A stretch of DNA of 64,000 nucleotides from Euphorbia lathyris (taxonomy: Eukaryota > Streptophyta > Magnoliopsida > Malpighiales > Euphorbiaceae): positions 15,045,001 through 15,109,000 of the forward strand of contig NC_088914.1 in the NCBI RefSeq assembly GCF_963576675.1, read 5' to 3'. Positions 21,872-34,108 of this stretch are shown one piece after another. The translations under genes were made by a program, and so were the position numbers. The notes under the pieces are model-generated. The model had not been told where the DNA came from. It did not search any database and was given only the letters and a program-made list of their open reading frames with translations. How positions within the stretch are numbered: the stretch's first letter is position 1; every line of letters begins with the position of its first letter.

Positions 21872-24800
21872 ATGCTGAGTTCCAAAAGCATGGCTTATGT
21901 TTGTGTATGTTGTCTCTTTTTCCTCCTCCACAGCTTCGTAGCTATTAGTAGTAAAACAAATTGCCAAGTGAGCCCTCATCTTTTTGCGAGGGAACCCGAT
22001 ATCTACATTCCTACTGAAGCTGGTTCTACCGAAATCTGGACTTCCTTTTCTGACGAGTTTCAGTGTATCGGTGTACAGGTTGTTCGGTATACCATTAAAC
22101 CCAATCGCCATGCACTACCACTCTACATCAACGCCGATGAACTCTCTTTCATTGTTCAAGGTTATTTAAATTTACGAGATAAAAGTATCAAAATAGTTTT
22201 AAGAATTTTTTTTTAAAATATCAATTTAATCTCAACGTATAAAATAACATTATTTTAACTTTAATTTTTGTGAAATGATATAATTTAGTTCTTGTTAATG
22301 GAATTTGGAGTCAAATTGATACCATTTTACAAACGTTGAGGTGATAAATGGATAAATTATATTTTTTATACATGAACTTTAATGTGTTTACACTTTGTAC
22401 CTAAAGTTCAATTGGGTTAATTTCAAATAAATGTCATGTTATTTTCAAATTTGACCGATAACAACCTCAAAATGAAAATTTTCAAATTAGAGTTATTTGG
22501 TATCATATTTACTATAGAACCACATTTTAAATTTTTCAAAATCATCATTTTTGATGTTTTCTCTCTCTAAACGTTAACTTTCTCTCTCCTTAGAAACAAC
22601 ACATAAATGACGTTAAACCTAAAAAGTGAAGAATTAAAGTTGATTTTTGAAAATTTTCATTTTGAAATCGTTATCTGCTAAATTTAGCAAAGTCAACAAA
22701 AATTGAAATTTTACCCATACGACATGTTGATATACGATTAATTCCGTTCAAGTTACCAAATTATAAATTATATTAATACCTAAAATCCAATATCATTGAC
22801 TTGGTCAAAATTTAAATACCAAAATTCAGTATTTATTAAATTTCTTTTACTTGTTAAAAATATTATATTTATGAATATACAGGTAAACTTATGTTCGGTC
22901 TGATCATTCCTGAATGCTCTCAAGAACTAGATGGTGAGAAAAGTGAGTATCATATGATTTCTCATCTTCAGAGTGGCGACGTGTTAGCTTACCGCGCTGG
23001 AGAAACTTTTTGGGGCTATAATGATGGAAATGAGAATTTTATTGCTACTGTTATCTCTCGCACCTCCAACACTGACCCTCTCCGAGTAAGAAACACATAT
23101 AAAATATACAAATTATAATTAGAATAAATAATTTAAAGAGCATATATAAATAAAAATTCTCAATGTTTTAGAATAATGTTATATATTGTTTTTGAATTAT
23201 TTTATCTATTAAATACCTTTGCTTTAATTGATCATGAAATTAATCAATATACATTGTGAAATACTGAAGGATCATATCTAAAATCCGAACAGATAACAAT
23301 TCATAGATATACTAAGTTTATAAAAAAAAATCAAATTTAATTTTTATTAAATACATTTTTATGGAAGAGTAAGAATTACTGATTATAGTAAAACCTCTGT
23401 ATAGGAATACTCTATATAAGAATAACTTCTATTTTGTTATAAAAAAACTCAGTCCCAACTTGGTAATAACCTCTATTAACAAACTCTATTTAGTAATAAC
23501 CTCTCAATTGTTATACAAATAGTCTGGTCCCTGCATTTTTATATAGAGGTTTTACTGTATTACTAAATCCGAAATTAATGTATTTAAAAAAAATATATAA
23601 TTTAAAAAGAAAAGTTACTATATATCTAAATATAAAGCAGTAAATGTATTCTTTTCTCATTTTCAATAATATATATATACCCTAAATTTTTTATTTATTT
23701 TTGTTTAACCATGCCATTTATCTTCTTTTTTTTTTTTTTTTTTTTTTGTCTATTTAATGTGTTATAGATGTTCTGCTTAGGAGGGCCTCAAAATATATTG
23801 GGCGGATTGTCTTTAGAGTTTACCACTAAAGCTTTCAACATCAATAATGAGTTGGCTACGAAACTTCAAAGAAAGATTGGCCGTAAGCATAACACTATCT
23901 GTGTGACTGAAAGTGAACTTCATTTATCCAATTCTCCAACTACCCAACCATATCCAAAACATGACCAACAAGAGGGAAACGGTTCTTACAATGTCAATGA
24001 TGGGTCTTCTTGCAATATTAACACAAGGATAGTGAAAATCTCTGATCCTTTAAGGGCAGATCTTTTCATGCCAGAAGTTGGACATTTCACAACCATCGAC
24101 GTCCACCAACTCCCTATTCTTGAATCGAGCCAACTTAGTATTTCTTACAACTTTCTTCTAAAGGTGAGGAAATTTCTACTATGGTTTTGGACGAAACTGG
24201 TCCTGGACTATTCAAGTGTGACATATGAGTACATAGTTTAGGACCAGTTGGTGAGAAAAACATGAGGATTCACATTTTTTTCATTTGTATTTATCAAGAT
24301 TATGATTTTTCTAGCACGATTAACTATCAATTATATATAATTGCATAAATTAATAAGTGTCTATTTATTAAAAAAGTTAACTATAAATATTAAATTTCAG
24401 TATATTTGAAATTACATATTTAACAGTTTAAAAATAAATTTTCATATTTATAATTGCATAAATAATTATTTTTACCGTGTTAATAAACCATTTGACTTAA
24501 ATGCTTAAATTGATAGATAAAATCCAAGAATAGCTTGGATTATTATATCTAACATCTATAATTAATAATAAAAAATTGTCGAATTGGAAAATAAAGAGTT
24601 TAATGAAAAAAGACTAGGGATTCATGATGTTTTTCCTTCAATTATTAGAGTTGAATTGATTGTAAAATTGTATATGTTAATTTGCAGGATGTTATGAGAT
24701 TACCTCATTGGGAAAATAGTTATACCATATTTTACGTGATGAAGGGTGAAGGTCATATTCAAATAGTGAATGACAGTGGAAAGAATGTGTTCGACGACAT

Positions 24801-25062
24801 CATAAAGGAAGGACAACTCCTTCCAGTGCCGCATAGCTTTTTAATAGCGGAACAGGCAAAAAGTGAGAAATTCGAATATGTTACCTTCAAAACCAACGCC
24901 AACCCGATCACCTCTGAGCTTTCTGGTCGAAACTCAGTCATTAATTACTTGCCATTGGAGGTTCTTGAAAATGCATTTAAAATCAACAAGGAAGAGGCTA
25001 AGGAGGTGAAGTTTGGAAGGAAAGAGAAATCATTAGCTAAATCATACCAAAATATATCTTAA
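21872..25062 (+). CDS. 11S globulin-like (legumin-type double-cupin) protein, copy 1
   Basis: Four exons: 21,872-22,160; 22,883-23,085; 23,768-24,163; 24,688-25,062, all with GT-AG introns, giving 420 residues. A signal peptide (hydrophobic core CLFFLLHSFVAI) leads to NCQ, a first cupin half (WTSF..FQC.GVQVVRYTIKPN, then LIIPEC), a short linker and a second cupin (RADLFMPEVGHFTTI, MRLPHWENSY, GEGHIQIVNDSG, VFDD, EGQLLPVPHSF, FKTNANP). Three introns at these places are typical of legumin genes. The four Cys that form the intra-chain and inter-chain bonds in 11S globulins have equivalents (NCQ, FQC, PEC, SSC). The normal Asn-Gly processing site reads Asn-Val (NVNDGSSC). Shorter than usual legumins (about 480-560) because the acidic variable region is small. 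Start: the second ATG (21,890) is equally possible and sits better relative to the TATA box. Likely a secreted or vacuolar storage-type protein. Confidence 0.9.
23386..23557. mobile_element. Small MITE in intron 2 of globulin gene 1
   Basis: 172 bp with inverted ends TAGTAAAACCTCTGTATA / TATAGAGGTTTTACTG. The same place in gene 2 (near 38,815) is uninterrupted. Class not certain. Confidence 0.75.
24188..24253. repeat. Intron 3 hairpin, gene 1
   Basis: Just after the exon 3 donor, ttggacgaaactggtcctgg and the later ttaggaccagttggtga are inverted copies separated by tattcaagtgtgacatatgag. The same hairpin is in genes 2 and 3. Confidence 0.65.
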
Positions 25063-26879
25063 GAGGAAATCATATAACCTTTTTCTAGAATATTATGAAT
25101 AATATTGCAATTGATATACACTAATGTTGAATGTTTATTTCATGTTGCAAATGAATAATTTTTCTTAATATGGATTATATTTTTGTAAAGAGAAAGGCAC
25201 ATAAACAAATATTGGATTATCTTAAATTATATTTTCCCAAATTTTAAACATATGATTAAAAATAATTCTAAAGTTTGTTATAACTAAAAAATTTATATAG
25301 GAAGAAGAGATCAATTTAGCCGCTAAGAAACTCTCTTCTTTTCCATTCAGGTTTTGCTTTGTTTTGCTTTTTTTTTTTCTTTTTTTTTGATCTACTATGG
25401 TAGTTTGGTAGCGTCTTCTTTATTTGTAGTTTTTAGTTCTTTCTCCCTTTACGGGTGATTGTGGTATGTCTCCCTACATAAGTGTTATCACTCTCCTAAC
25501 CAAACATCTATAGCCTCAAACTAAAAAATTCAAAAATTAGGATTGATTAGAATATAATTTCTATGGACTTTATAATAGAAGGTTACCTACTATTGGAGAG
25601 GACAAAGGTTAAAGGATTTTTATGTTAATAAAATGCATAATTCAAGAACTTTTTTCTCCGGATTTGAAATTCACGGGTCAACTCCCTCTTGACCATGTAT
25701 GGTATCTACTTCATCAAGGGTGTCAGGAAAAGTGCTAAAATAGAATGTGAAATATGTTATAAAGAGAGACAAAAGTATATTTTTATAGGGGTCTCAATGA
25801 GTGAAATTACCTTACTATCCTTGGGTAAGGCGGTAGCCGAAGGTCGCTATAAGGAGAGAAGGCATTCTTGACTCATAGAAGATTTGACCTTCTCAAGAAT
25901 CTCAAACTCATTTGGGCTTGGGTCATTAATTTAGAGGATCTGTAATAACTTATATATGAAATTCCGATTTTAGTGAATTGAGCTCCTGATCATTATGATA
26001 TTAGTGGATTGAGCTCCTAATCTTTCAATTCAACATAACAATTCTTTGATCTTTTATTTTTAGCCATATTGAATCCCTGATGACTTCCAAATCAGCTTTG
26101 AACATAAACCTCGATTTATATGGCATTGTTCATTTCATCTACGTTAAAAATGTATATTTTTAACTGTTCTAAAATTATTTTATAAAAATGTATATTTTTA
26201 ACTGTTCTAAAATTATTTTATACATGTAATGTGACTATAGAATAATTGTGAAAATCGCCTTGCGAATCATGAAAAAAACTACAATTTGAGACAAATAAAA
26301 TGAAATACACTCTTTTAACTGAATCTAATGTTGATATCTAACTAATTGAGCAAGCACACACTTAAATGTGACAAAGAAAAAGAATAAAAGATATGGGATT
26401 TGATAAATTTCATAAAATCATCCAATAAGAAGCATAATCTAGGAATTGAATGGAAGCAGGGAAATACAAAATGCAGAGTCCATTGGCCCAGAGTAATTAA
26501 ATTTGCAGATTAACAAATGAAGCTTATCCATGGATTGCTAGTCAAGTCCAATATGATCCATTAGAATAGAAGAATGAAATCAAAAGATTCAATCTTTCTA
26601 TTGATTTTATTGGATGAAAGAATAACACCGCGTATCCACTAACCAAAGGATTAAACTGAGATTAAATTGAAAAACATCGAAAAGAATGAGATTTAAGTCC
26701 ATTAAAATTGAAGGCGTTATGTAAAGGAAAACCCTATTGGAGATCTCAAAATCTAAGTTCAAAGGGACAATCCAATTGCATAAACCTTGTGTGGTTGGAA
26801 GTTAAATCCAAATACATTCCTATGATATAAAGAGTGGTATAAAAATGGGAAAAGGTTCAGCTATGTTTTTAATGAAACA
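25063..26879. other. Duplicated noncoding segment after gene 1
   Basis: No gene. The block 25,663-26,879 is closely repeated at 47,518-48,748 and in part at 42,393-42,650 and 57,115-57,400 (shared phrase gaaattcacgggtcaactcc). Confidence 0.7.
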
Positions 26880-29800
26880 CTAGTCGAAAACCCGTGCGAT
26901 GCACGGGTATGAAACTTTTATATAATTTAGATAAATAAATAAATTGGCATATTTACTTTTAAATAATTTTATATCATGCTATGAAAAAAATTTATATTAT
27001 GTATATTTGAAATTAATATATATATATATATATTAATGATAATTCAAATTAAATTAATTTTAAAAATAATTGACTACTTTTTTTTATAGAATTTTAACTA
27101 AAGATGAATGATTTATTTATTTTTACAAAATTCAATGATTTGTACTTTTTAGGAATTTTAATGCTTTTTCATATTCCAAATATTCTGTGAAACAATAATA
27201 ATAAAATAGCAGATTAATTAAGAAATATATTAGAATATAACAAAAAAAACCAAAAATTGAATTAAACTATAATTAAAATTAAATATTATATTTACGATAC
27301 AAAAGAATTACAATATAGGTTAAAAAATTGAATTAAACTACAACTAAAATTAAATATTATATCTACGATACAAAAGAATTACAATCTATGTTAAAATGGA
27401 AGCAACATCAGTATATTATTCTATAAACTATTACAATCAATACTTTTCTAATGTTGCATATGAAGAAACTTTATCAATTCAATATGTTACATATAAAAAA
27501 TAAAATTCGTAAGAATTAGTCACAAATTCATCTTGATGATAATTATTTTGGTTGATGGAATTTCATGATCACCAAGTATTCGAATTCAATTATTCATTCT
27601 GCTACAATACCCAATATATCTAATTGAATCAGTTTAAGATGATGATTTCTCCTATTTTCATCTCGTAATATCTCATCAAGATATTCGATCAATTTGTTCT
27701 TCATTCTTTCACTATATAGAATATCAGTCATACTCGCAGATATCACTTATTTGACTTCATTAATATTTTCTATTAATTATATATTCTTGAATTTTATAAG
27801 TAAGAAAAACAAACAAAAGAATTGAAAAAAAAATGAAGGGACGAAAAAGATAATTAGGAGAGAACCATCTTCCTCTCGGGGTTTTTTTTTTTTTTTGAAA
27901 ATAAGAGAGAATGTCGAGACATAAGCGTATAAAGAGGAGAGTGAAAATATTTTTTGCCCATTAATTAAACATTTTATTTTTTCTTAATGAAGTATTAGTT
28001 CCACAAATTAATTTTAGTTAAATAGAATTAAATCGCAATTGTAACCACTCAGTACAAAAAAAAACGTTTTATAATTAATATGTGAAATTAATTATATTAA
28101 TTAGAATCATTATGCTCTAACATTTGAGAATTGGAAGAGATTCAAATAATAATATTTCTTAATTAATATTTTTCAATAATTTGTCCTATGATCATATTTC
28201 ATTTTCATCTGTTAAAAACTCTTGAAATACTAACAATTTTGTACGAACCATAATATAATAGTTAAAAATTATATAAGCCAATGTTGCAAAAGCAATTATC
28301 TCAATATCCATAATTAATGTACAATTTTAGGATTTTGAGCATCAAAATTTATTTTTATTTACCTTGATTTTGAATTCGTATGTAGCATAATCCACATTCT
28401 TCAAGAATAAACATCTTATCAAGCGTATTAGACGCTTACAATCTTTTTGTCTAGAAAATTGGGAAAAAATAACTTCTTGATAATAATAATAATAATAATA
28501 ATAATAATATAACATAATTTATATTGAAATAAACTTCATTGTAAGTATATCTCTTTAATATTTTATTTAATATGTCTCAAACTTCAATGAACAACTATCG
28601 TGTGAAACTTTATATCTATTTGTACCAAAATGCATAAAAATAAAAAATACAATCCATATCAATTAGCTAAACTCAAACTAAAAAAATGAGTGGATTTCAA
28701 CATGTTCCGAATTAGAAAAATTAATCTAACTTCAATTAAAACTATAAAAATTGAGTTCATAAAAAGCCAAAAATCTAAATTTTAGTTAGAGTTAACAATC
28801 AAAACGATAGCACCTAGGAACATATACTAAAAAAGAATGCAAATATACAAAATCTTTATTTTAGTCATTTTGAAAAATAAATAAATAAAAAAGAAAACAT
28901 GGATACGGTAGCGAGAGGTATGGAATCTGGATAACGACAGAAATGGAATTTCATCTCTGAAAGATGAAACTATAACAACAATTGTTTAATAAAAATAAAA
29001 CAACAGCACAATTGAGAAAGCCAAAAATTGAGTTTATATAAAGCCGAAAATCTAAATTTTAGTTAAGAGTTAGCAATTGAAACGATAACACCTAGCAACA
29101 TATACTAAAAAAGAATACAAATTTACAAAATCTTTATTTTAGTCATTTTGAAGAAAAAAAACAAATAAAAAAGAAAACATGGATTAAGGTAGCGAGAGGT
29201 ATGGAACCTGGGTAACGACAGAAATGGAATTTCATCTCTGAAAAATGAAACTATAACAACTATTATTTAAAAAAAAGAAAACAACAACACAATTGAGAAC
29301 AAAAATAACTACAATATATGAAAAAAAATCGAATAATTACCTTGAGAAACATAAGAATTTCTTGTAATTTTTGACACTTTTGTGTTTTCCGGTTTTAGTT
29401 GTTCATGCATCTTCTAATTCTGTCAGATTTCTTCAATTGAAGCTATCAGTTTGGAAGAAAAAAAAAGACAAATAAAAAAGAAAACATGGATAAGATAGCG
29501 ATAGGTATAGAACCTGGGTAACAACAGAAATGAATCTGAAAGATGAAACTATAACAACTATTGTTTAATAAAAAATAAAACAACAACATAATTGAGAACA
29601 AAATAACTACAACATATGAAAAAAATCGAATATTTATCTTCAGAAATATAATACTATCTATCGTGACCAATGAATATAATGGTGGAATACTATCTATCAT
29701 GCTTTATATAGAAGTTTATTTGTGACTTTTGGATTTCCTTTGCTTTGTGTTTTTTCATCTTCCTGTAACTCTTGATTTCTTTTATTATTTTAATTAATAG

Positions 29801-29958
29801 GCTAGTAATTATTTAATATATTATAAATACAAATTTGTTATTTTTAATTAATTAAAAAAATTTAATCTGATTTTTTACTACATTGACAACTCATCAAAAA
29901 GACCTCTAAAACACTTCTTTTCATTTCTCTCTGCTTCCGTAATTATATATAGTATAGA
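26880..29958 (-). mobile_element. Non-autonomous Helitron
   Basis: On the minus strand it starts TCTATACTATATATAA (29,958) and ends with the hairpin CCCGTGCATCGCACGGG followed by a short spacer and CTAG (26,880). It is inserted between A and T without duplication. The paralogous place at about 48,748 (aatgaaaca-ttatgtgtcaat) is an exact empty site. About 3.1 kb, AT-rich, with no Rep or helicase coding. Confidence 0.93.
28700..29610. repeat. Three-copy repeat inside the Helitron
   Basis: A unit containing gaaaacatggat, gcgagaggtatgga, acagaaatggaatttcatct and gatgaaactataacaac occurs at about 28,890-29,010, 29,175-29,300 and 29,480-29,600, the third with small deletions. The first two copies share a longer unit of about 290 bp. 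An (aat)n run lies at about 28,483-28,508. Confidence 0.8.
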
Positions 29959-30007
29959 TTGTGCGTCAATATTATGAGACAAATGAGACTAATAACGCTT
30001 AGTAAAA

Positions 30008-30965
30008 ATGAGAATTTCCACTTGTTTATAGGTAAAAGGAGCTTTTACTCCTTTAACCAATTATTAGAGGAAAAAGTCTCTTATGTGTATGAGATGTCAT
30101 TTGAAGCACCACTGGATTTAGGGGTGTTAATATGGATCATGACTCGCTAACACAACCCTAAAAACCCGCAACTTAAACGAATTAGGGTTGAGCCTTAATG
30201 GGTTTGAGCGATAAACAGATCAAATGGGTCGACTCACTTAACTCGTTTATGAAACGGGTCGGGTTGCGGTTGACCTGCAAATTAATTCCAACCCGTGTAA
30301 TTTTAAGCGTGTGTCGTGTGGATCCAATCCGAGAACCCATTTAACTCGGCCCATATAACTCGTTTAACCCATATATGCTTGTAAATATTATATATTATTA
30401 TGGGCAAGATACAATCTGACTTTATTTTAAGATTTTTTTAATGTGTTTGAGTTTATTTTGATATTTATTGAATATTATACATTTTAATTAACATTTTATT
30501 TATTTATTGGATTTTTTTTAATAATGGGTTAATGGGTTGACGAGTCATACAGCCCATTTAACAGATTTTGATATATAACAAGTTATGGGTCAAACGAGTT
30601 ATGTTAATTTTTTAGTCATATTTTATCTGTTTACGTAAACGAGTTATCTAGGTCAACCCGTTTAATAAACGAGTCATGTCGTGTCAATCCGTTTATTAAA
30701 TGGGTCGTGTTAGGGTTGGCCTAAACGGGTCACCCGAGTAGGTCGACACAATCCGTTTACGACCCGCGAACCCATATTGACACCCCTAACCGGATTAGAG
30801 ATGCACCTGCACGACGTGGGTGACACAAATTCCATGCTGAAATGTGGGACCTTGGATCGGCCTACTTTTGCTTCAGACATTATTATTTTTATCTTCAAAA
30901 GACTTTGAGATGATTTCTGTTCAGCTAAATACAAATTAATTATTTAATTAATTTTGATTCCAACA
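30008..30965 (+). repeat. Copia-like LTR, copy 2, truncated and interrupted
   Basis: Matches the 3' two thirds of the LTR at 49,086-49,628, starting at gagaatttccacttgtttat and ending in ccaaca at 30,965. The LTR front and the preceding tail are deleted. A hAT MITE splits it at 30,119. Confidence 0.85.
30119..30788. mobile_element. hAT-type MITE inside the LTR
   Basis: 670 bp, ends TAGGGGTGTTAATATGG / CCCATATTGACACCCCTA, with 8-bp duplication actggatt / accggatt. The intact LTR at 49,450 shows the empty site (actggattagagatgc). Interior rich in aacccgttt / aaacgggt inverted phrases. Confidence 0.9.
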
Positions 30966-30983
30966 GTCGCCTATGTTCATGAA

Positions 30984-32820
30984 CAGGCCAGTCTCTGAGT
31001 CTGGGCAGGAGGGGCATCTGCCCAAGGTCCAGTGATGAGAGAGGACACAATTATAGTAATGTATTGTACTAAGGGTTTTAAACTATACTTGATTAAATTT
31101 AAAAAAAAATGTACTTTGATTAAAAACATTGTCATCAGATTCTTTCCAAATTGAACATGGGCATCGGTTACCAAATGTTTTAATTTACCTCAAATTCTTT
31201 CCAAATTTCCTAATAAAAAATATTGAACATCAATTCTCTAATTTATCTCAGAGTATTTCCATAATTATCTCTCTCACCCATCAATCCTAACAAAATTTCT
31301 AATTTATCTCTCACTTCTTTAATCACACTCCAATCCCAAAGAATATTAAACAGTAATATTATCCTTCATCTTCAGTTCGTCTTCAATTCATCAGCTATAT
31401 AATCAATTTTGTTCTCTAATCACTTCATTGTGAAACTTCCAATTGCTAATAGCTTTTTTTTTATCTTTGAAAAACTCTATTAGATTATGATTTACTTAGT
31501 CTTCAGAGGCAATTTGGGAGAAACGCATCAAAATCTTCCAATTTCAAGAACTTACTTACCCCTAAAGTCCGTTAAGTGAGATGATTTTCAGATTTGGTTT
31601 TTCATTTTTCTATTATCATGCTTTGTGTCCTCAATAGCATAAAATCTATTAAAACTATTTTATAATTTATTAAATTTGAGAATTTTGAATTTAGAAATCC
31701 TCGTAGACATCATTTTGTATAAGAAATTTGATACTTAAAGCAATATAAAATGTTTTTTCATATGAAATGTTTTTATTAGATCGTTTGTTAAATGTAACAA
31801 AAAAATTCATTTTTAAGTAATATTCTTTTATACAATTGACTTTTCTATTTTATTTTTAAGGAAATTACATACAAAATCATATTTGAAATTTATTTTACAC
31901 TTAACTATCTCCTTTCTTTGTCTTTTATCATCATCATATATTTTAAATTTAAAATATCAAATCTCATTGAATTATTTCTAATTTTGTCAAATTACAGTTA
32001 GAAGCCATTAAATTATTTATCTTTTTTTATTTCAAATTCATAATTCAGTTTTATATTTAGGCAGTCACTATCCTTTTTCATTCTACGTTCTTTGTTTTCT
32101 GTTTACCCTTTTTAGTGTTTCTGAATTTCCATTTCTACCATTTATGCAATCTAACAATGCAATTCAAATTAAGTTTGTCACTCATTAAAATCTTTGATTT
32201 TCTGGGTTTTTCATAATTTCACCAATTGCTGAAACAGATTTGGCAAAGTTGTTCTAATCACAAAAATTCTAAAATCTCTTAATGTTATCAAACGTTATCA
32301 TACTTTAAAAATGAATATCAACTAGTTTTTAAATACAGTGCAAGAAATTAAGGCATGTAGAATTTCAGAAATATTAAGTAAAACACATAAAATTTGTAGA
32401 ATTTCCTATGAAAGATTGTTGAGATTTAGGAAAAGGAAAAACCAGTTTGTGTTCTTCGATCACCATTTCTGGTTTTTCACTTTTCTAGCAACAATCAAAT
32501 TAATGGTCAGTAATTAATTATGTTTTTTAAAAAAGAATTTGAAATATTTTTTATAAATTTAAAAAGTGTTAATTTCCACTAAATACGTGGTTCCATATAC
32601 AATAAAAGCAGTTTTTTTTTTATGAAATACCGATAGAAACAGTTTAAATTACTAAAATTTGATAAAATGAGAATTATTTTTACAAATGTATATAATTGTA
32701 ATATTTTAAGTTATTTATGACTTCCTTGTAACTAACCCTTTATTTTTTGCTTGTACTTATTGATTAGGGCCTCACTTGGTTACTTGCTCCTGGGCCTCTA
32801 AAATCTCAGGATCGGCTCTG
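30984..32820. mobile_element. hAT-like non-autonomous element, 1.8 kb
   Basis: Ends caggccagtctctgag / ctcaggatcggctctg and 8-bp duplication ttcatgaa / tttatgaa. No long ORF. A second copy starts at 49,642 with the same left end and target. Confidence 0.82.
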
Positions 32821-32877
32821 TTTATGAACAGTCGTGTTTGTTCGTGAATAGTCATGTCCATTATCTATACATAATTA

Positions 32878-33086
32878 GGGAGTGTTTGTTTGCTGCTTTT
32901 TGACCTTCTGTTTGCCTTTTCACTTTGAAAATGAGAGTTTTAGGTGTTTAATTAGACACCTCATGTTTGACTTTTGTAGCTGAAAAGTAATTTTTTTATA
33001 AAAGCAGAGAATTTCTGCTTTTTGGAATATCAGCCTTTTCAAACAGCAAACCGTAATAGGAAACAACAAACAGAACAAACGAGTCC
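32878..33086. mobile_element. Tourist-like MITE
   Basis: 209 bp with inverted ends ggagtgtttgtttgctg / caaacagaacaaacgagtcc and three-base flanks TTA / TGA. The paralogous sequence at about 20,100 lacks it. Confidence 0.75.
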
Positions 33087-33311
33087 TGAAACTACCAGTT
33101 TCAGAAACACTGCAAAAGAATTTTGATATTAAAAGAATTTGAGATTGTTTGTGTTTGTATACGTTTATATAGTGTTTGACACTTTAGGAATGTTTGAGAA
33201 ACGATATTTTAAGATTTTATTTTAATTTGCGGGTACTTTTGAAATAATTTACGTTTTAATGTATATATTAAAATTCGAATTCAAAATCTCTAATTTAAAT
33301 AATTTAAGACT

Positions 33312-34108
33312 TTTTTTTAATAAAAAAACAATGTATTAATGAGCCAGATCATGACAAAATTGTAACAATGAAACAGAAACAGAACTCGGTAATAAATTAA
33401 AAAAGAAGGGCAAGTGGATAAACGAAAAGACTGTGCTAACACATGTGTCATCCTATTCGCTTGCCACCGTATCCATTTGACTGAGTAAGAGTCATTAAAT
33501 GTTAGAATCAATCGTATTTGAATAATTGTATCCCCAAATTCAGAATCATCAACAGAAATAGAATTTATTGCATCAATCACTTGTTTAGCATCAGATTCGA
33601 AAACCACATTCCTTATTCTATCAGCTTGTAGCCATTGCATAGCTTGTAATAGAGCTTCGGCCTCACATTCTCGTGTTGTCGGACAATATAACAGACCCGC
33701 ACATCTCCCCATTACAAACTGCCCATGTGCATCTCGTACTGCTACTCCCATCTCTGCACAACCATCAGCGTTAAAACATGCAGCAACAACAAAACACGAG
33801 AGAAATCCTTCCGATGGCGGGTGCCAAGCCGTGCAACTAGCAGATGAAATATTTCCTGCTACTATATTCCTGATCTGCTGTTCTCCCGTACCAGTCTGAT
33901 TTCTCAAGGCATTTGCTTCTGACCAATCATTAAGTACTGTGGAAGCTTGAGCCACTATTTGATCTGTTGTACGAATCTCATACTGCCAAAGACGGGTATT
34001 TCTAGCCTGCCATAAACTCCATAGGTGCATCAAAAATGTTTTCACAATTTGTTCCGATGCTGCTCTAATCATATTATGTAGACCTGGCAATTTTCGTGTT
34101 CGTGTCAT
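33312..34108 (-). pseudogene. LINE-type RNase H fragment (or RVT_3-like RNase H remnant)
   Basis: Open minus-strand frame of 263 residues (34,108-33,317), ending in an A-rich tail at 33,312-33,330. Residues about 95-225 match the RNase H fold found at the end of plant LINE polyproteins: GVAVRDAHGQFVMGR, CEAEALLQAMQWL, VVFESDAKQVIDAI, W..R.AN.MTHVLAQ. The catalytic acidic residues are present in the E and D positions, but the first strand has NADGC. The upstream part (FLMHLWSLWQARN) is the usual lead of this domain. No reverse transcriptase precedes it, so it is 5'-truncated. The insertion is absent upstream of genes 1 and 3. Confidence 0.8.

Noticed and set aside
33317..34108. LINE RNase H frame as a host gene
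   Set aside because: It has an A-rich 3' tail, no promoter or introns, and is absent from the two sister segments, so a truncated retroelement fits better.
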